A stretch of DNA of 43,061 nucleotides from CAYFQV01 sp964654185 (GTDB taxonomy: Bacteria > Spirochaetota > Spirochaetia > DSM-27196 > PWMO01). Location of the stretch: NCBI GenBank assembly GCA_964654185.1, contig CAZZIE010000018.1, forward strand, positions 1-43,061. Direction: 5' to 3'. The position numbers and the translations under genes are program-made. Of this stretch, positions 23,662 to 31,528 are shown in pieces. Positions within the stretch are counted from its first letter, which is position 1. Each line of letters opens with the position of its first letter. The notes under the pieces were generated by a model that did not search any database, had not been told where the DNA came from, and saw only the letters and a program-made list of their open reading frames with translations.

Positions 23662-24327
23662 GTGTCCCTAACCATTGAGAACCGACACGACGACGATACG
23701 AGACGACACATTCTGCAGGCCGCCTTCGAGGCGTTCGGCGAGTACGGATACGCCCAGACCACGGTGCGCGTCATAGCAGAGCGGGCTCAGGTGGCGCCGG
23801 GCTCCATCTATACCTACTTCGACGACAAGGAAGCGCTCTTCCGATCCACCGTGCAGGCCGGGTGGCGCTCCTTCCACGAGGAGGTTCAGGACGTCCTCGG
23901 CCGCGACGGGAGCCTGCAGCGCAACCTCACCGACATTGTGGACCGCGGGTTCGATCTCCTGCACCGCATGTCACCCCTTCTCCGCGGAATGTTCAGCGAG
24001 GCGAACCGCATGGATCTGGTCCACAACAATATTGAGGAGATCTGCGACACCTTCGAGCCGGTCCTGTCCGACTTCCTTACGGACCCTCCCGATCACGACC
24101 GGGAGCGCTGCCGCGACTTCGTCCGCTTTCACATCCGCATTCTCGTCTCGGGGATCCTCCTGCGCGTCGCGGTAACGGCTCCCGAACACCTGAACGCTGA
24201 GCTGACCGTCATGAAGCGCAACGTCATGTACGGATTCGTTACCCGGGGAAACCGTCCCGCCCAGGAAAGCGCCGCAACGAGCACCGGGAACCGGGGACCT
24301 GTAGACTCCGGAGGACATACGCCGTGA
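23662..24327 (+). CDS. TetR/AcrR-family transcriptional regulator
   Basis: A 221-residue repressor with the N-terminal TetR helix-turn-helix: ILQAAFEAFGEYGYAQTTVRVIAERAQVAPGSIYTYFDDKEALF, in which residues about 17-60 cover the three DNA-binding helices. The C-terminal ligand domain is helical and variable, as usual. The start is GTG 23662 (MSLTIENRHDDD) with an AGAGG sequence about nine bases upstream. It is the first gene of an operon with the adaptor and RND pump; its stop overlaps the adaptor start by four bases (GTGA). By analogy with AcrR it probably represses its own operon, and through the shared intergenic region also the divergent secreted protein. The inducer is unknown. Confidence 0.93.
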   Translation: MSLTIENRHDDDTRRHILQAAFEAFGEYGYAQTTVRVIAERAQVAPGSIYTYFDDKEALFRSTVQAGWRSFHEEVQDVLGRDGSLQRNLTDIVDRGFDLLHRMSPLLRGMFSEANRMDLVHNNIEEICDTFEPVLSDFLTDPPDHDRERCRDFVRFHIRILVSGILLRVAVTAPEHLNAELTVMKRNVMYGFVTRGNRPAQESAATSTGNRGPVDSGGHTP

Positions 24328-25604
24328 AGCGCGCCGGCATCGTTGCGATATTCCTGGTTGTGGTCGTCTTCGTCGGCCTGCCTCTCGTCCGGTTCATACA
24401 AGATCAGAACAGGGACGATGATGACGTGGCAGCCACGCCGGTGGTATTCGCCCACCCCGAGCTCCGCAGCGTCGAAGAGACGCAGCGCTACGCGGGCCGG
24501 CTGTCGGCGGACTCAACGGTACGCGTGTTTCCCAAGGGCGCCGGAACGGTGACCTCCGTCCTGGTGCGGGAGAATGAGGAGGTTCGCGCCGGTCAGGTGA
24601 TCATTGCCCTGGATGACGATGTGCAGCGGCTCCAGATGGAGCAGGCCCGCGCCGCCTGGCAGGCGGCGGAGGCGCAGTACCAGAAGGCGTCCACCGGGGC
24701 GCGATCAGAGGACCTGGAGAGCGCACGCGCCTCGCTCGCCCAGTCCGAACGCGACCTCGCGGTGGCGCAGTCGAATCTCGAGCGTCAGCGCAGCCTCTTC
24801 CAGGCGGGCAGCATTTCCCGGGCACACCTCGACAACGCGGAGAACGCCATGTCGGGCGCGGAGACTCAGCTCGCGAACGCCCGGCGGAGCCTCCAGCTCC
24901 TCGAATCCGGCGCGCGTGAGGAGGACCTCAGAGCGGCGCGAGCGCAGGCGGACTCGGCGCGCAAGCAGTACGAGCTGGCGCAGCTGCAGTTCACAAATAC
25001 CAGGATCGAGTCGCCCCTGGCGGGTACCGTCGTGAGCGTCCTCACCGAACCCGGCAATACCGTCGGTCCCCAGACACCCGTTGCCGTCGTGGTGAACGAC
25101 GACCTCATGTATGCGGAGTTTACCGTGCCGGAGCGCAGCTACGGCCGGCTCGCCCTGCGGGAGGGGGATGCTGCGGTCCGCGTGTATCCGCTGGCGTATC
25201 CGGAGCTACCGCCGCTTCCCGGCGGGCTCACGACGGTATCCCGCGTAATCGACGCCTCGACGCGCACCTTCTCGGCGGAGGCGGCGGTGGAGAACAGCGG
25301 CGGCATTCTGCGCCCGGGTATGTACGTCGAGGTTGAGCTCATCCTCGAGCGCCGGGAAGACGCTGTCGTGCTCCCTTCGGCGGCGGTTGTTCAGCGCGCC
25401 GGGGAGCGTGTGGTCTTTGTCGGCGGTGCCGACACAACCGACCAGGTACCGGTCGCCCGGGCACTCCCGGTGACGACGGGAATCCGCGGAGACGGCTACG
25501 TTGAGATAACCTCGGGGCTCATAGGGACGGAACGGGTCGTTGTGGAGGGCAATGCCTTTCTGGAGGACGGGCAGCGCGTTCGGGAGATTACCGGCACCCC
25601 ATGA
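24324..25604 (+). CDS. RND efflux periplasmic adaptor (membrane fusion protein)
   Basis: A 426-residue HlyD/AcrA-type adaptor that bridges an inner-membrane RND pump and an outer-membrane channel. It has one N-terminal membrane anchor (VAIFLVVVVFVGLPLV), a lipoyl half-motif (GTVTSVLVRENEEVRAGQVIIALDD), a long alpha-hairpin (about residues 100-220) and the second lipoyl half (RIESPLAGTVVSVLTEPGNTV). Beta-barrel and membrane-proximal domains follow (LRPGMYVEVELIL, then VLPSAAVVQ). The hairpin contains an internal echo (STGARSEDLESARA and ESGAREEDLRAARA). The start is GTG 24324 with GGAGG nine bases before it; it overlaps the tetR stop, and its own stop overlaps the pump start (ATGA). Acylation is not predicted, as there is no lipobox. 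Confidence 0.93.
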   Translation: MKRAGIVAIFLVVVVFVGLPLVRFIQDQNRDDDDVAATPVVFAHPELRSVEETQRYAGRLSADSTVRVFPKGAGTVTSVLVRENEEVRAGQVIIALDDDVQRLQMEQARAAWQAAEAQYQKASTGARSEDLESARASLAQSERDLAVAQSNLERQRSLFQAGSISRAHLDNAENAMSGAETQLANARRSLQLLESGAREEDLRAARAQADSARKQYELAQLQFTNTRIESPLAGTVVSVLTEPGNTVGPQTPVAVVVNDDLMYAEFTVPERSYGRLALREGDAAVRVYPLAYPELPPLPGGLTTVSRVIDASTRTFSAEAAVENSGGILRPGMYVEVELILERREDAVVLPSAAVVQRAGERVVFVGGADTTDQVPVARALPVTTGIRGDGYVEITSGLIGTERVVVEGNAFLEDGQRVREITGTP

Positions 25605-28600
25605 GTCTGACCCGTCGCGCCGTCGAGCATCCGGTAACCACACTCATGGTCTTCGCAGGCCTCTTCCTCCTGGGGATCATTTCGCTTACCCGGATCGGCC
25701 AGGAGCTCTTTCCGGAGATCTCACTCCCGACTGCGGCTATCGTGACCGTAGACCCCGGGGTGGGTCCCTTCGACATTGAGCGGGAGATCACCGATCCAAT
25801 CGAAGACGCCCTGGCGGGCCTGAGCGGCGTCCAGTCCATTACGAGCGAGTCCCTCGAGAGCGTTTCCCAGGTCGTCGTCGGCTTTGCCGAGGGGTCGGAC
25901 ATGACCGATGCGGTGGCGGATGTGCGGGAGCGCCTCAACGAGATCGACGACATTCTGCCGGAGGATGCGGAACGCCCCGCCATCTATGAGTTCAATGCCA
26001 GTCAGCTCCCGTCGCTCCGGCTGAACATCTACACCAGGACGCCCGGCATTGAGATCCGCCAGCTCGTCGAGGACGTAATCGTTCCCGCAGTGGAGCGTGT
26101 GCCCGGAGTCGGACAGGCCGAGGTCTTCGGCGGCCGCGAGGCGGCAGTAATCACGGAAGTCGATCTGGATTCCCTCTCCATGCTCGACATCCCGATTGCT
26201 CAGATTCTTCAGGCCTTCGAGGGGCAGAACGTAAGCCTCCCCGGAGGATCTCTGCGACTTGGCAATGAGAATCTGGTGCTTCGCACCGTCGGGGAGTTCC
26301 GGGACGTCGGGGATGTCGAGGAGATCCTGGTCGGCGTCCGCGGGGGCGTCCCGATCTTCCTCCGCGACGTCGCGGAGGTGAATCTGGACTACCGCCTCCA
26401 GGAGGAGTTCGTCGAGACCGCCGGCAACGACGGGGTCTTTCTCTTCGTGCAGAAGCAGAGCGGCTTCAACACCGTGGATGTGAACGAGGCGGTTCTCGAA
26501 CGCATCGACAGCCTCCGCCCATCTCTGCCGCCGTCGGTCGAGGTGACCATTCAGAGTAACCAGGCGGAATCCGTGAAAGAGTCGATCGGCGGCGTGGCGA
26601 ACGCAGCGTGGCAGGGCGGCATCCTCGCCGTCCTGGTGCTTCTGGCCTTTCTGCGGAACTTCCGGTCCACCTTCATTATCTCGACGGTCATTCCGGTGGC
26701 AATCGTCGCCACCTTCTCACTGATCGACTTTGCCGGGATGACCCTCAACATCACCTCCCTCATGGGAATAACCCTGGCGGTGGGCATGTTCGTGGACAAC
26801 GCGATCGTCGTGCTGGAGTCGATCTACCGGAAACAGCTCGGCGGCCTGGACCCCGCGGAGGCGGCCATTCAGGGCGCCGACGAGGTTGGCATGGCGATAA
26901 CCGCCTCCACCCTGACGACCATGGCGGTCTTCGTCCCCATGCTCTTCGTTGATGGTCTGGCCGGAATCCTCTTCCAGGATCTCTCGCTGACCATTGCCTT
27001 CAGCCTCTTCATCTCCCTGGCCTCGGCGCGAACGCTGATCCCGGTGATGTGCGCGCGGTTTCTCCGGGTGGACACGGCGGTACTGGACACATCCCACCTC
27101 TCGGAGCACCATGAACTCAGCCTGGCGGACCTCACCGTGAAGTCGCGGAGCCGTCTGGTCACCCGGATTGCCGCGGTAGTGCAACGCGCCCTGCATAACC
27201 TGGACGATGCCTACGAACGTACCATCACCTGGGCGCTCGGCCACGCCGGCTGGGTGATCGGCGGCGCGGTCGTGCTCCTGGGCATCAGCCTGGCCTCCAT
27301 TCTCCTGCTGGGGATGGAGTTCATTCCGGAGGCGGACGAGGGTCTCTTCACCGTGGAGTTCGAGACGCGCGCGGATGCGAGCTACGAGGAGACCGCCCGA
27401 AAAGCCGCACAAATCGAGGGCATTGTCCGGGAGGTAGCCGGCGACGAGATCGCCGCAATCGCCTCCGAAGTCGGCGACGGCGGCTCACAGTTCGGACGGA
27501 TCTACGTCACCCTCACGGACGTCCGGGGCCGCTCAGTCTCCATCTGGGACGTCGTAAACGAGTCAAACCGCCGGATCGGAGAAGGCGTCACGGATGTCGA
27601 CTACAACGTCGCCATTCAGGGCATGTCCTCCCTCGCCTCCTTCGCAGGAGGCGCATCGAGCCCCGTCGTGATCGAGCTCACCGGCCGCAATCTCGACGAG
27701 CTCGCCGCATACGCCGGGGAGGTGGAGCGCACGGTCGCGGGGATTTCGGGAACGCGGAACGTCGCGTCGACCTTCCAGAGCGGCAAACCGGAGCTTCAGT
27801 TCCGGATCGACCGGGACCAGGCGGCGGCCCTGGGACTGAGCGCCTTCGAGATCGCATCCACAGTGCGCACCGCCTACAACGGGACGGCGGTCTCTCGGTA
27901 CTCCGAGCGGGGCAAGAGTTACGACGTGGTGGTGATTCTCGAGCCGGAGGACCGCGCCAGTCTGGACGGGGTGCGCGATCTCTTCTTCGTCAACCGCGCG
28001 GGAGCGCGCATTCCCCTGGAGAATGTGGTGACCCTCACCGAGGATACCGGTCCCATCCGGATATCCCGGAAGGACCGCGCGCGGATCGTCCGCGTCCAGG
28101 CGGGGCTGACCGGGGAGCGAGCGCTCAGTGAGGTCATGGAGGACGTGCAAGCGGCAGTGGATGAGCGCGGCGCTCCGCCCGTTGGCATCGATCTCAACTA
28201 TGCAGGATCCTCCTCCGAAATGGAGGACTCCTTCCAGAGTCTCTTGTACGCGCTCTTTCTAGCGGTGGCGCTGGTCTACATGGTCATGGCGAGCCAGTTC
28301 GAGTCGCTGCTGAATCCCCTCATTGTCATGTTCTCGGTGCCCTTCGCGATTATAGGGCTCGTGGCGGCGCTGCTGGTGACGAACACGACCTTCAACATTC
28401 TGGCCTTCGTCGGGGCGATTCTCCTGGCCGGCATTGTGGTGAACAACGCCATTGTGCTGATCGACTACATCAGCCTCCTCCGGGGGCGGGGCCTTTCGAT
28501 CCGCGACGCAATCGTCACCGGCGGGATTACGCGACTCAAACCCATCCTCATGACCTCGCTGACCACTATTCTCGGGCTCCTGCCCATGGCGACCGGCTGG

Positions 28601-28771
28601 GGCGTCGGCTCGGAGCTCCGGGCGCCGCTTGGCCGCGCCGTCGTCGGGGGCCTCACCACTTCCACGCTGATTACCCTGATCCTGGTGCCCACGGTGTACT
28701 GGGTAATCGAACGCTATCGCGAACGCCGTCGGACGGGCGGGTTGACGACGGCCGGGGAATCGTATACGTAG
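25601..28771 (+). CDS. RND multidrug/solute exporter, HAE1-like permease
   Basis: A 1056-residue inner-membrane proton antiporter of the AcrB/BepE type. Two homologous halves are evident. Each starts with a membrane helix (TLMVFAGLFLLGIISLTRIG; AGWVIGGAVVLLGISLASIL), a large periplasmic loop of about 300 residues, and a bundle of five to six helices. The proton-relay helix reads GITLAVGMFVDNAIVVLES (about residues 390-408) with a single Asp where AcrB has two, a common variant. The second half has GAILLAGIVVNNAIVLIDY and the conserved LMTSLTTILGLLPMA. Its start overlaps the adaptor stop by four bases. No TolC-like outer-membrane channel gene lies in the window, so the pump must use one from elsewhere. 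The substrate is unknown. Confidence 0.95.
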   Translation: MSLTRRAVEHPVTTLMVFAGLFLLGIISLTRIGQELFPEISLPTAAIVTVDPGVGPFDIEREITDPIEDALAGLSGVQSITSESLESVSQVVVGFAEGSDMTDAVADVRERLNEIDDILPEDAERPAIYEFNASQLPSLRLNIYTRTPGIEIRQLVEDVIVPAVERVPGVGQAEVFGGREAAVITEVDLDSLSMLDIPIAQILQAFEGQNVSLPGGSLRLGNENLVLRTVGEFRDVGDVEEILVGVRGGVPIFLRDVAEVNLDYRLQEEFVETAGNDGVFLFVQKQSGFNTVDVNEAVLERIDSLRPSLPPSVEVTIQSNQAESVKESIGGVANAAWQGGILAVLVLLAFLRNFRSTFIISTVIPVAIVATFSLIDFAGMTLNITSLMGITLAVGMFVDNAIVVLESIYRKQLGGLDPAEAAIQGADEVGMAITASTLTTMAVFVPMLFVDGLAGILFQDLSLTIAFSLFISLASARTLIPVMCARFLRVDTAVLDTSHLSEHHELSLADLTVKSRSRLVTRIAAVVQRALHNLDDAYERTITWALGHAGWVIGGAVVLLGISLASILLLGMEFIPEADEGLFTVEFETRADASYEETARKAAQIEGIVREVAGDEIAAIASEVGDGGSQFGRIYVTLTDVRGRSVSIWDVVNESNRRIGEGVTDVDYNVAIQGMSSLASFAGGASSPVVIELTGRNLDELAAYAGEVERTVAGISGTRNVASTFQSGKPELQFRIDRDQAAALGLSAFEIASTVRTAYNGTAVSRYSERGKSYDVVVILEPEDRASLDGVRDLFFVNRAGARIPLENVVTLTEDTGPIRISRKDRARIVRVQAGLTGERALSEVMEDVQAAVDERGAPPVGIDLNYAGSSSEMEDSFQSLLYALFLAVALVYMVMASQFESLLNPLIVMFSVPFAIIGLVAALLVTNTTFNILAFVGAILLAGIVVNNAIVLIDYISLLRGRGLSIRDAIVTGGITRLKPILMTSLTTILGLLPMATGWGVGSELRAPLGRAVVGGLTTSTLITLILVPTVYWVIERYRERRRTGGLTTAGESYT

Positions 28772-28828
28772 GTCCAGGATGGCCGGCCCGGGAGCCGGCT
28801 CTCAACACGATGCGATGAACAGGCCTGC

Positions 28829-30076
28829 ATGAGCCTCACACGAACACCAATTCCCCGCGCACTTCTTACGATCCTCTCGATAGCGTTCCTGGCGGGATGC
28901 AGCGAGACTGAACCGGTGTATCTTTCGGTCTGGGCGGACCGTCCGGAGGTGGCGGCCTACCTGGAGCAGTACAACGCCGAGCAGGAGCGCTTTCGCGCCG
29001 GGGTGGAGCTGGTCGATTCGGTTTCGGACTCGCTCCAGCAGCGGGATGACCACCCCGATCTGGTGATCGGTGCCTTCCTCGCGAACAGGACGACCCTGCC
29101 CTTGATGAGCGACCTGCAGCGGACGCTGGAGAACATTGGCCCCGACAACTTCTACGCAAGCCTTCTTGAGATCGGCAGGGGCGAACGGGGCGTGCAGCTT
29201 CTGCCGGTGAGCTTCAACCTGCCCGCCGTGATGTTCGCGGCAACCGGCGACAACGAGGGACTGCCGGAGTTCTCATTGAGTCTCAACGAGCTCCGCACCG
29301 CAGGTGGAGAGTTCAACGAGCAAGACGATGAGAGCTACGTCCGGATGGGATTCTCACCGCGGTGGAACAGCTCATTCTTCTACACCGTGTCACGCCTCTA
29401 CGGGGTGGCGTTCCATGAGGAAGAGGAGCGCCTGGCAACCTGGGACAACAGCGCGTTGAGCCAAACGGTGTCGTTCCTGCGAGGCTGGACCGAAGGAACC
29501 AACGGCGGGATTCAAGATGAAGAGGCATTCCAGGAACAGTATCTCTACGACCCGCCGTACCAGCTGATCCTGCGAGGCCGGATCCGCTTCTCATTCATTG
29601 ATTCCGATCAGTACTTCACGTACACAGACCGGGAGCGCGATGCGATCGGGTTCCGCTGGGTCAGCAACGGGACGGAAGTGCCGATCGAAGAGGATCTTGT
29701 TCTGGTCGGCATTCCCAGTGAAGCGGAGAACCCTGCGGGAGCTCGCGACCTGGTGAGCTGGTTCTACGAGGCCGAGACGCAGGAAGCCCTCCTCAGGATG
29801 GTCGTTTCCAAGCAACTGTCGACCTTCGGCATTGCCGGCGGGTTCTCTGCGTTTCCGGAGGTCAACGAGCTGGTTTTTCCCCGGGTCTACCCCTCGCTGC
29901 TCGGCCGCATCCCGCCGGAGCGCATGCTTTCACCGCCGCGCCTCGTCCCGAAGAACTGGGGTGAGATCAAGGACGACGTGGTCCACCCGTGGTTCGGCGA
30001 AGCCGTTGCCACCGGGACGAGCCAGAGTGTGCTGGAAGACCGCATTCGAGCCTGGGTCCTTCAGAAGGGTGAGTGA
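28829..30076 (+). CDS. ABC-type extracellular solute-binding lipoprotein
   Basis: A 415-residue lipoprotein: signal peptide with lipobox FLAGC, modified Cys24. The mature part has the layout of a family-1 (sugar/glycerol-phosphate type) extracellular binding protein: YLSVWADRPEVAAYLEQYN at the start, HPDLVIGAFL, LLPVSFNLPAVMF, a WNSSFFYTVSRLYG region, and the closing IPSEAENPAGARDLVSWFYEAETQEALL. The ligand cannot be told. ATG 28829 has only a weak ribosome site (AGG). It lies 57 bases after the RND gene and 80 bases before the ABC ATPase gene. No permease genes accompany it, so it may serve the neighbouring ATPase with permeases encoded elsewhere, or be a stray paralogue. Confidence 0.85.
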   Translation: MSLTRTPIPRALLTILSIAFLAGCSETEPVYLSVWADRPEVAAYLEQYNAEQERFRAGVELVDSVSDSLQQRDDHPDLVIGAFLANRTTLPLMSDLQRTLENIGPDNFYASLLEIGRGERGVQLLPVSFNLPAVMFAATGDNEGLPEFSLSLNELRTAGGEFNEQDDESYVRMGFSPRWNSSFFYTVSRLYGVAFHEEEERLATWDNSALSQTVSFLRGWTEGTNGGIQDEEAFQEQYLYDPPYQLILRGRIRFSFIDSDQYFTYTDRERDAIGFRWVSNGTEVPIEEDLVLVGIPSEAENPAGARDLVSWFYEAETQEALLRMVVSKQLSTFGIAGGFSAFPEVNELVFPRVYPSLLGRIPPERMLSPPRLVPKNWGEIKDDVVHPWFGEAVATGTSQSVLEDRIRAWVLQKGE

Positions 30077-30092
30077 GCAGGCGGAGCCGAAA

Positions 30093-30121
30093 TTGACAAC
30101 CCCCTGATTCGGGTTTAGAGT
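30093..30121 (+). promoter_or_regulatory. Promoter of the ABC ATPase gene
   Basis: TTGACA (30093-30098), 17 bases, TAGAGT (30116-30121). The same -35, spacing and -10 occur before hom. Start is expected near 30128, giving a leader of about 29 bases with an AGGGAGG ribosome site and a CCTATAGG palindrome. Confidence 0.7.
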
Positions 30122-30156
30122 TACCCCCATAAGATAAACCCTATAGGGAGGTTGCC

Positions 30157-31272
30157 ATGGCAACAGTCGAGTTGAAGAACATTACCAAGGTGTATGAAGG
30201 TAATGTTCAGGCGGTGAAAGACGCCAATATTACCGTTACCGACAAGGAATTCGTCGTCCTCGTCGGACCTTCAGGTTGTGGAAAGACCACCACGCTTCGC
30301 ATGGTCGCGGGACTCGAGGACATCAGCGGGGGCGAACTCTTCATCGACGGGAAGCTCGTCAACGACATCCCGCCGAAGGACCGGGACATCGCAATGGTGT
30401 TCCAGAACTACGCGCTGTATCCCCACATGTCGGTCTACGACAACATGGCCTTCGGTCTCAAAATCCGGAAGTTCCGGAAGGAAGACATCAAGGAGCGCGT
30501 TGATGAGGCCGCAAAGATCCTCGACATCGAGGAGCTCCTCGACCGCAAGCCGAAGGCGCTCTCGGGCGGCCAGCGCCAGCGTGTCGCCGTCGGACGAGCC
30601 ATTGTGCGAAAGCCGAAGGTCTTCCTCTTTGATGAGCCGCTCTCCAACCTGGATGCGAAGCTTCGGGTGCAGATGCGCGCAGAGATTTCCGGATTGCATA
30701 CGCGCCTGCAGGCTACCATGATCTACGTGACCCACGACCAGGTTGAGGCCATGACCATGGGTGACAAGATCGTCGTCATGAGGGACGGCTTCATTCAACA
30801 GATTGGCGACCCCCTCACTCTCTACAACTATCCGGTCAACCGCTTCGTTGCAGGCTTCATTGGGTCGCCGCCCATGAACTTCATGAATGTGGGCATTAGT
30901 GAGGAAGGCGGAAAGATCTACGCCACCGAGCCGAACTTCAAGCTCGAGGTTACCGGGAAGCAGGCGGATGTCGCCCGTGACTATACCGGCAAGGACCTCA
31001 CCTTCGGCATTCGGCCCGAGGACATTGAGTACAGTCCGGACGCGAAGGAAGGGACCTACATTCCGGCGAGTATTGAGGTCGTCGAGCCCCTCGGCGCCGA
31101 GACGCACCTCTACGCCAACACCGGGAACCACTCCTTCATTGCCCGGGTGAACCCCGAGGTGGGGCTGAGCGTCGGGGATGAGGCGAAGTTTGTGCCGCGT
31201 CTCGAGAAGGCGATCTTCTTCGACCTCGAGAGCGAGCAGGCTCTCAGTGTACAGGCGGGCGCGAAGGTCTGA
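30157..31272 (+). CDS. Sugar ABC transporter ATPase, UgpC/MsmK/MalK type
   Basis: A 371-residue cytoplasmic ATPase that energises CUT1-type carbohydrate importers. All motifs are intact: Walker A GPSGCGKTT (residues 37-45), Q-loop MVFQNYALYPHMSVYDN, signature LSGGQRQRVAVGRA (from about 135), Walker B VFLFDEPLSNLDAKLR (from about 155) and the H-loop YVTHDQVEAM. The C-terminal 130 residues are the TOBE/OB regulatory domain (LTFGIRPEDIEY, then VEPLGAETHLYANTG). ATG 30157 has AGGGAGG six bases before it. A consensus promoter precedes it and a strong terminator follows, so it is a single-gene unit. As in streptococcal MsmK, one such ATPase can serve several importers; this isolated, well-expressed copy fits that role. 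Confidence 0.95.
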   Translation: MATVELKNITKVYEGNVQAVKDANITVTDKEFVVLVGPSGCGKTTTLRMVAGLEDISGGELFIDGKLVNDIPPKDRDIAMVFQNYALYPHMSVYDNMAFGLKIRKFRKEDIKERVDEAAKILDIEELLDRKPKALSGGQRQRVAVGRAIVRKPKVFLFDEPLSNLDAKLRVQMRAEISGLHTRLQATMIYVTHDQVEAMTMGDKIVVMRDGFIQQIGDPLTLYNYPVNRFVAGFIGSPPMNFMNVGISEEGGKIYATEPNFKLEVTGKQADVARDYTGKDLTFGIRPEDIEYSPDAKEGTYIPASIEVVEPLGAETHLYANTGNHSFIARVNPEVGLSVGDEAKFVPRLEKAIFFDLESEQALSVQAGAKV

Positions 31273-31345
31273 GCGTCGGCATCGCGCGCGGAGCGCGCAG
31301 CTCCTGAGCCCAATACGGGCCGGAGCCCGCATTCGCACCATACAG

Positions 31346-31374
31346 GGCCGTCTCCATGGGAGACGGCCTTTTTT
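31346..31374 (+). terminator. Rho-independent terminator after the ABC ATPase gene
   Basis: Perfect 10-pair stem GGCCGTCTCC / GGAGACGGCC with a three-base loop (ATG) followed by six T. It lies 74 bases after the stop codon and is the clearest intrinsic terminator in the window. Confidence 0.95.
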
Positions 31375-31491
31375 GTCGCACGCCGGTGCGGCCACCTTCA
31401 CTTTGACGATGGCCGCCGGGCGCCGCATTATGGAGGGAGAAGTTCCCGACAGCAGTGGACGCGGCCGTGCCGAGGTTTGACGTCGGACGGA

Positions 31492-31520
31492 TTGCCGAAG
31501 CGCGGCAGATCGATTATGCT
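31492..31520 (+). promoter_or_regulatory. Promoter abutting the receptor-like gene
   Basis: TTGCCG, 17 bases, TATGCT. The -10 ends eight bases before ATG 31529, which has no Shine-Dalgarno, so a leaderless mRNA is predicted. An overlapping TACAAT (31520-31525) is a better -10 by sequence but would place the start of transcription inside the gene. Confidence 0.45.
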
Positions 31521-31528
31521 ACAATTTA

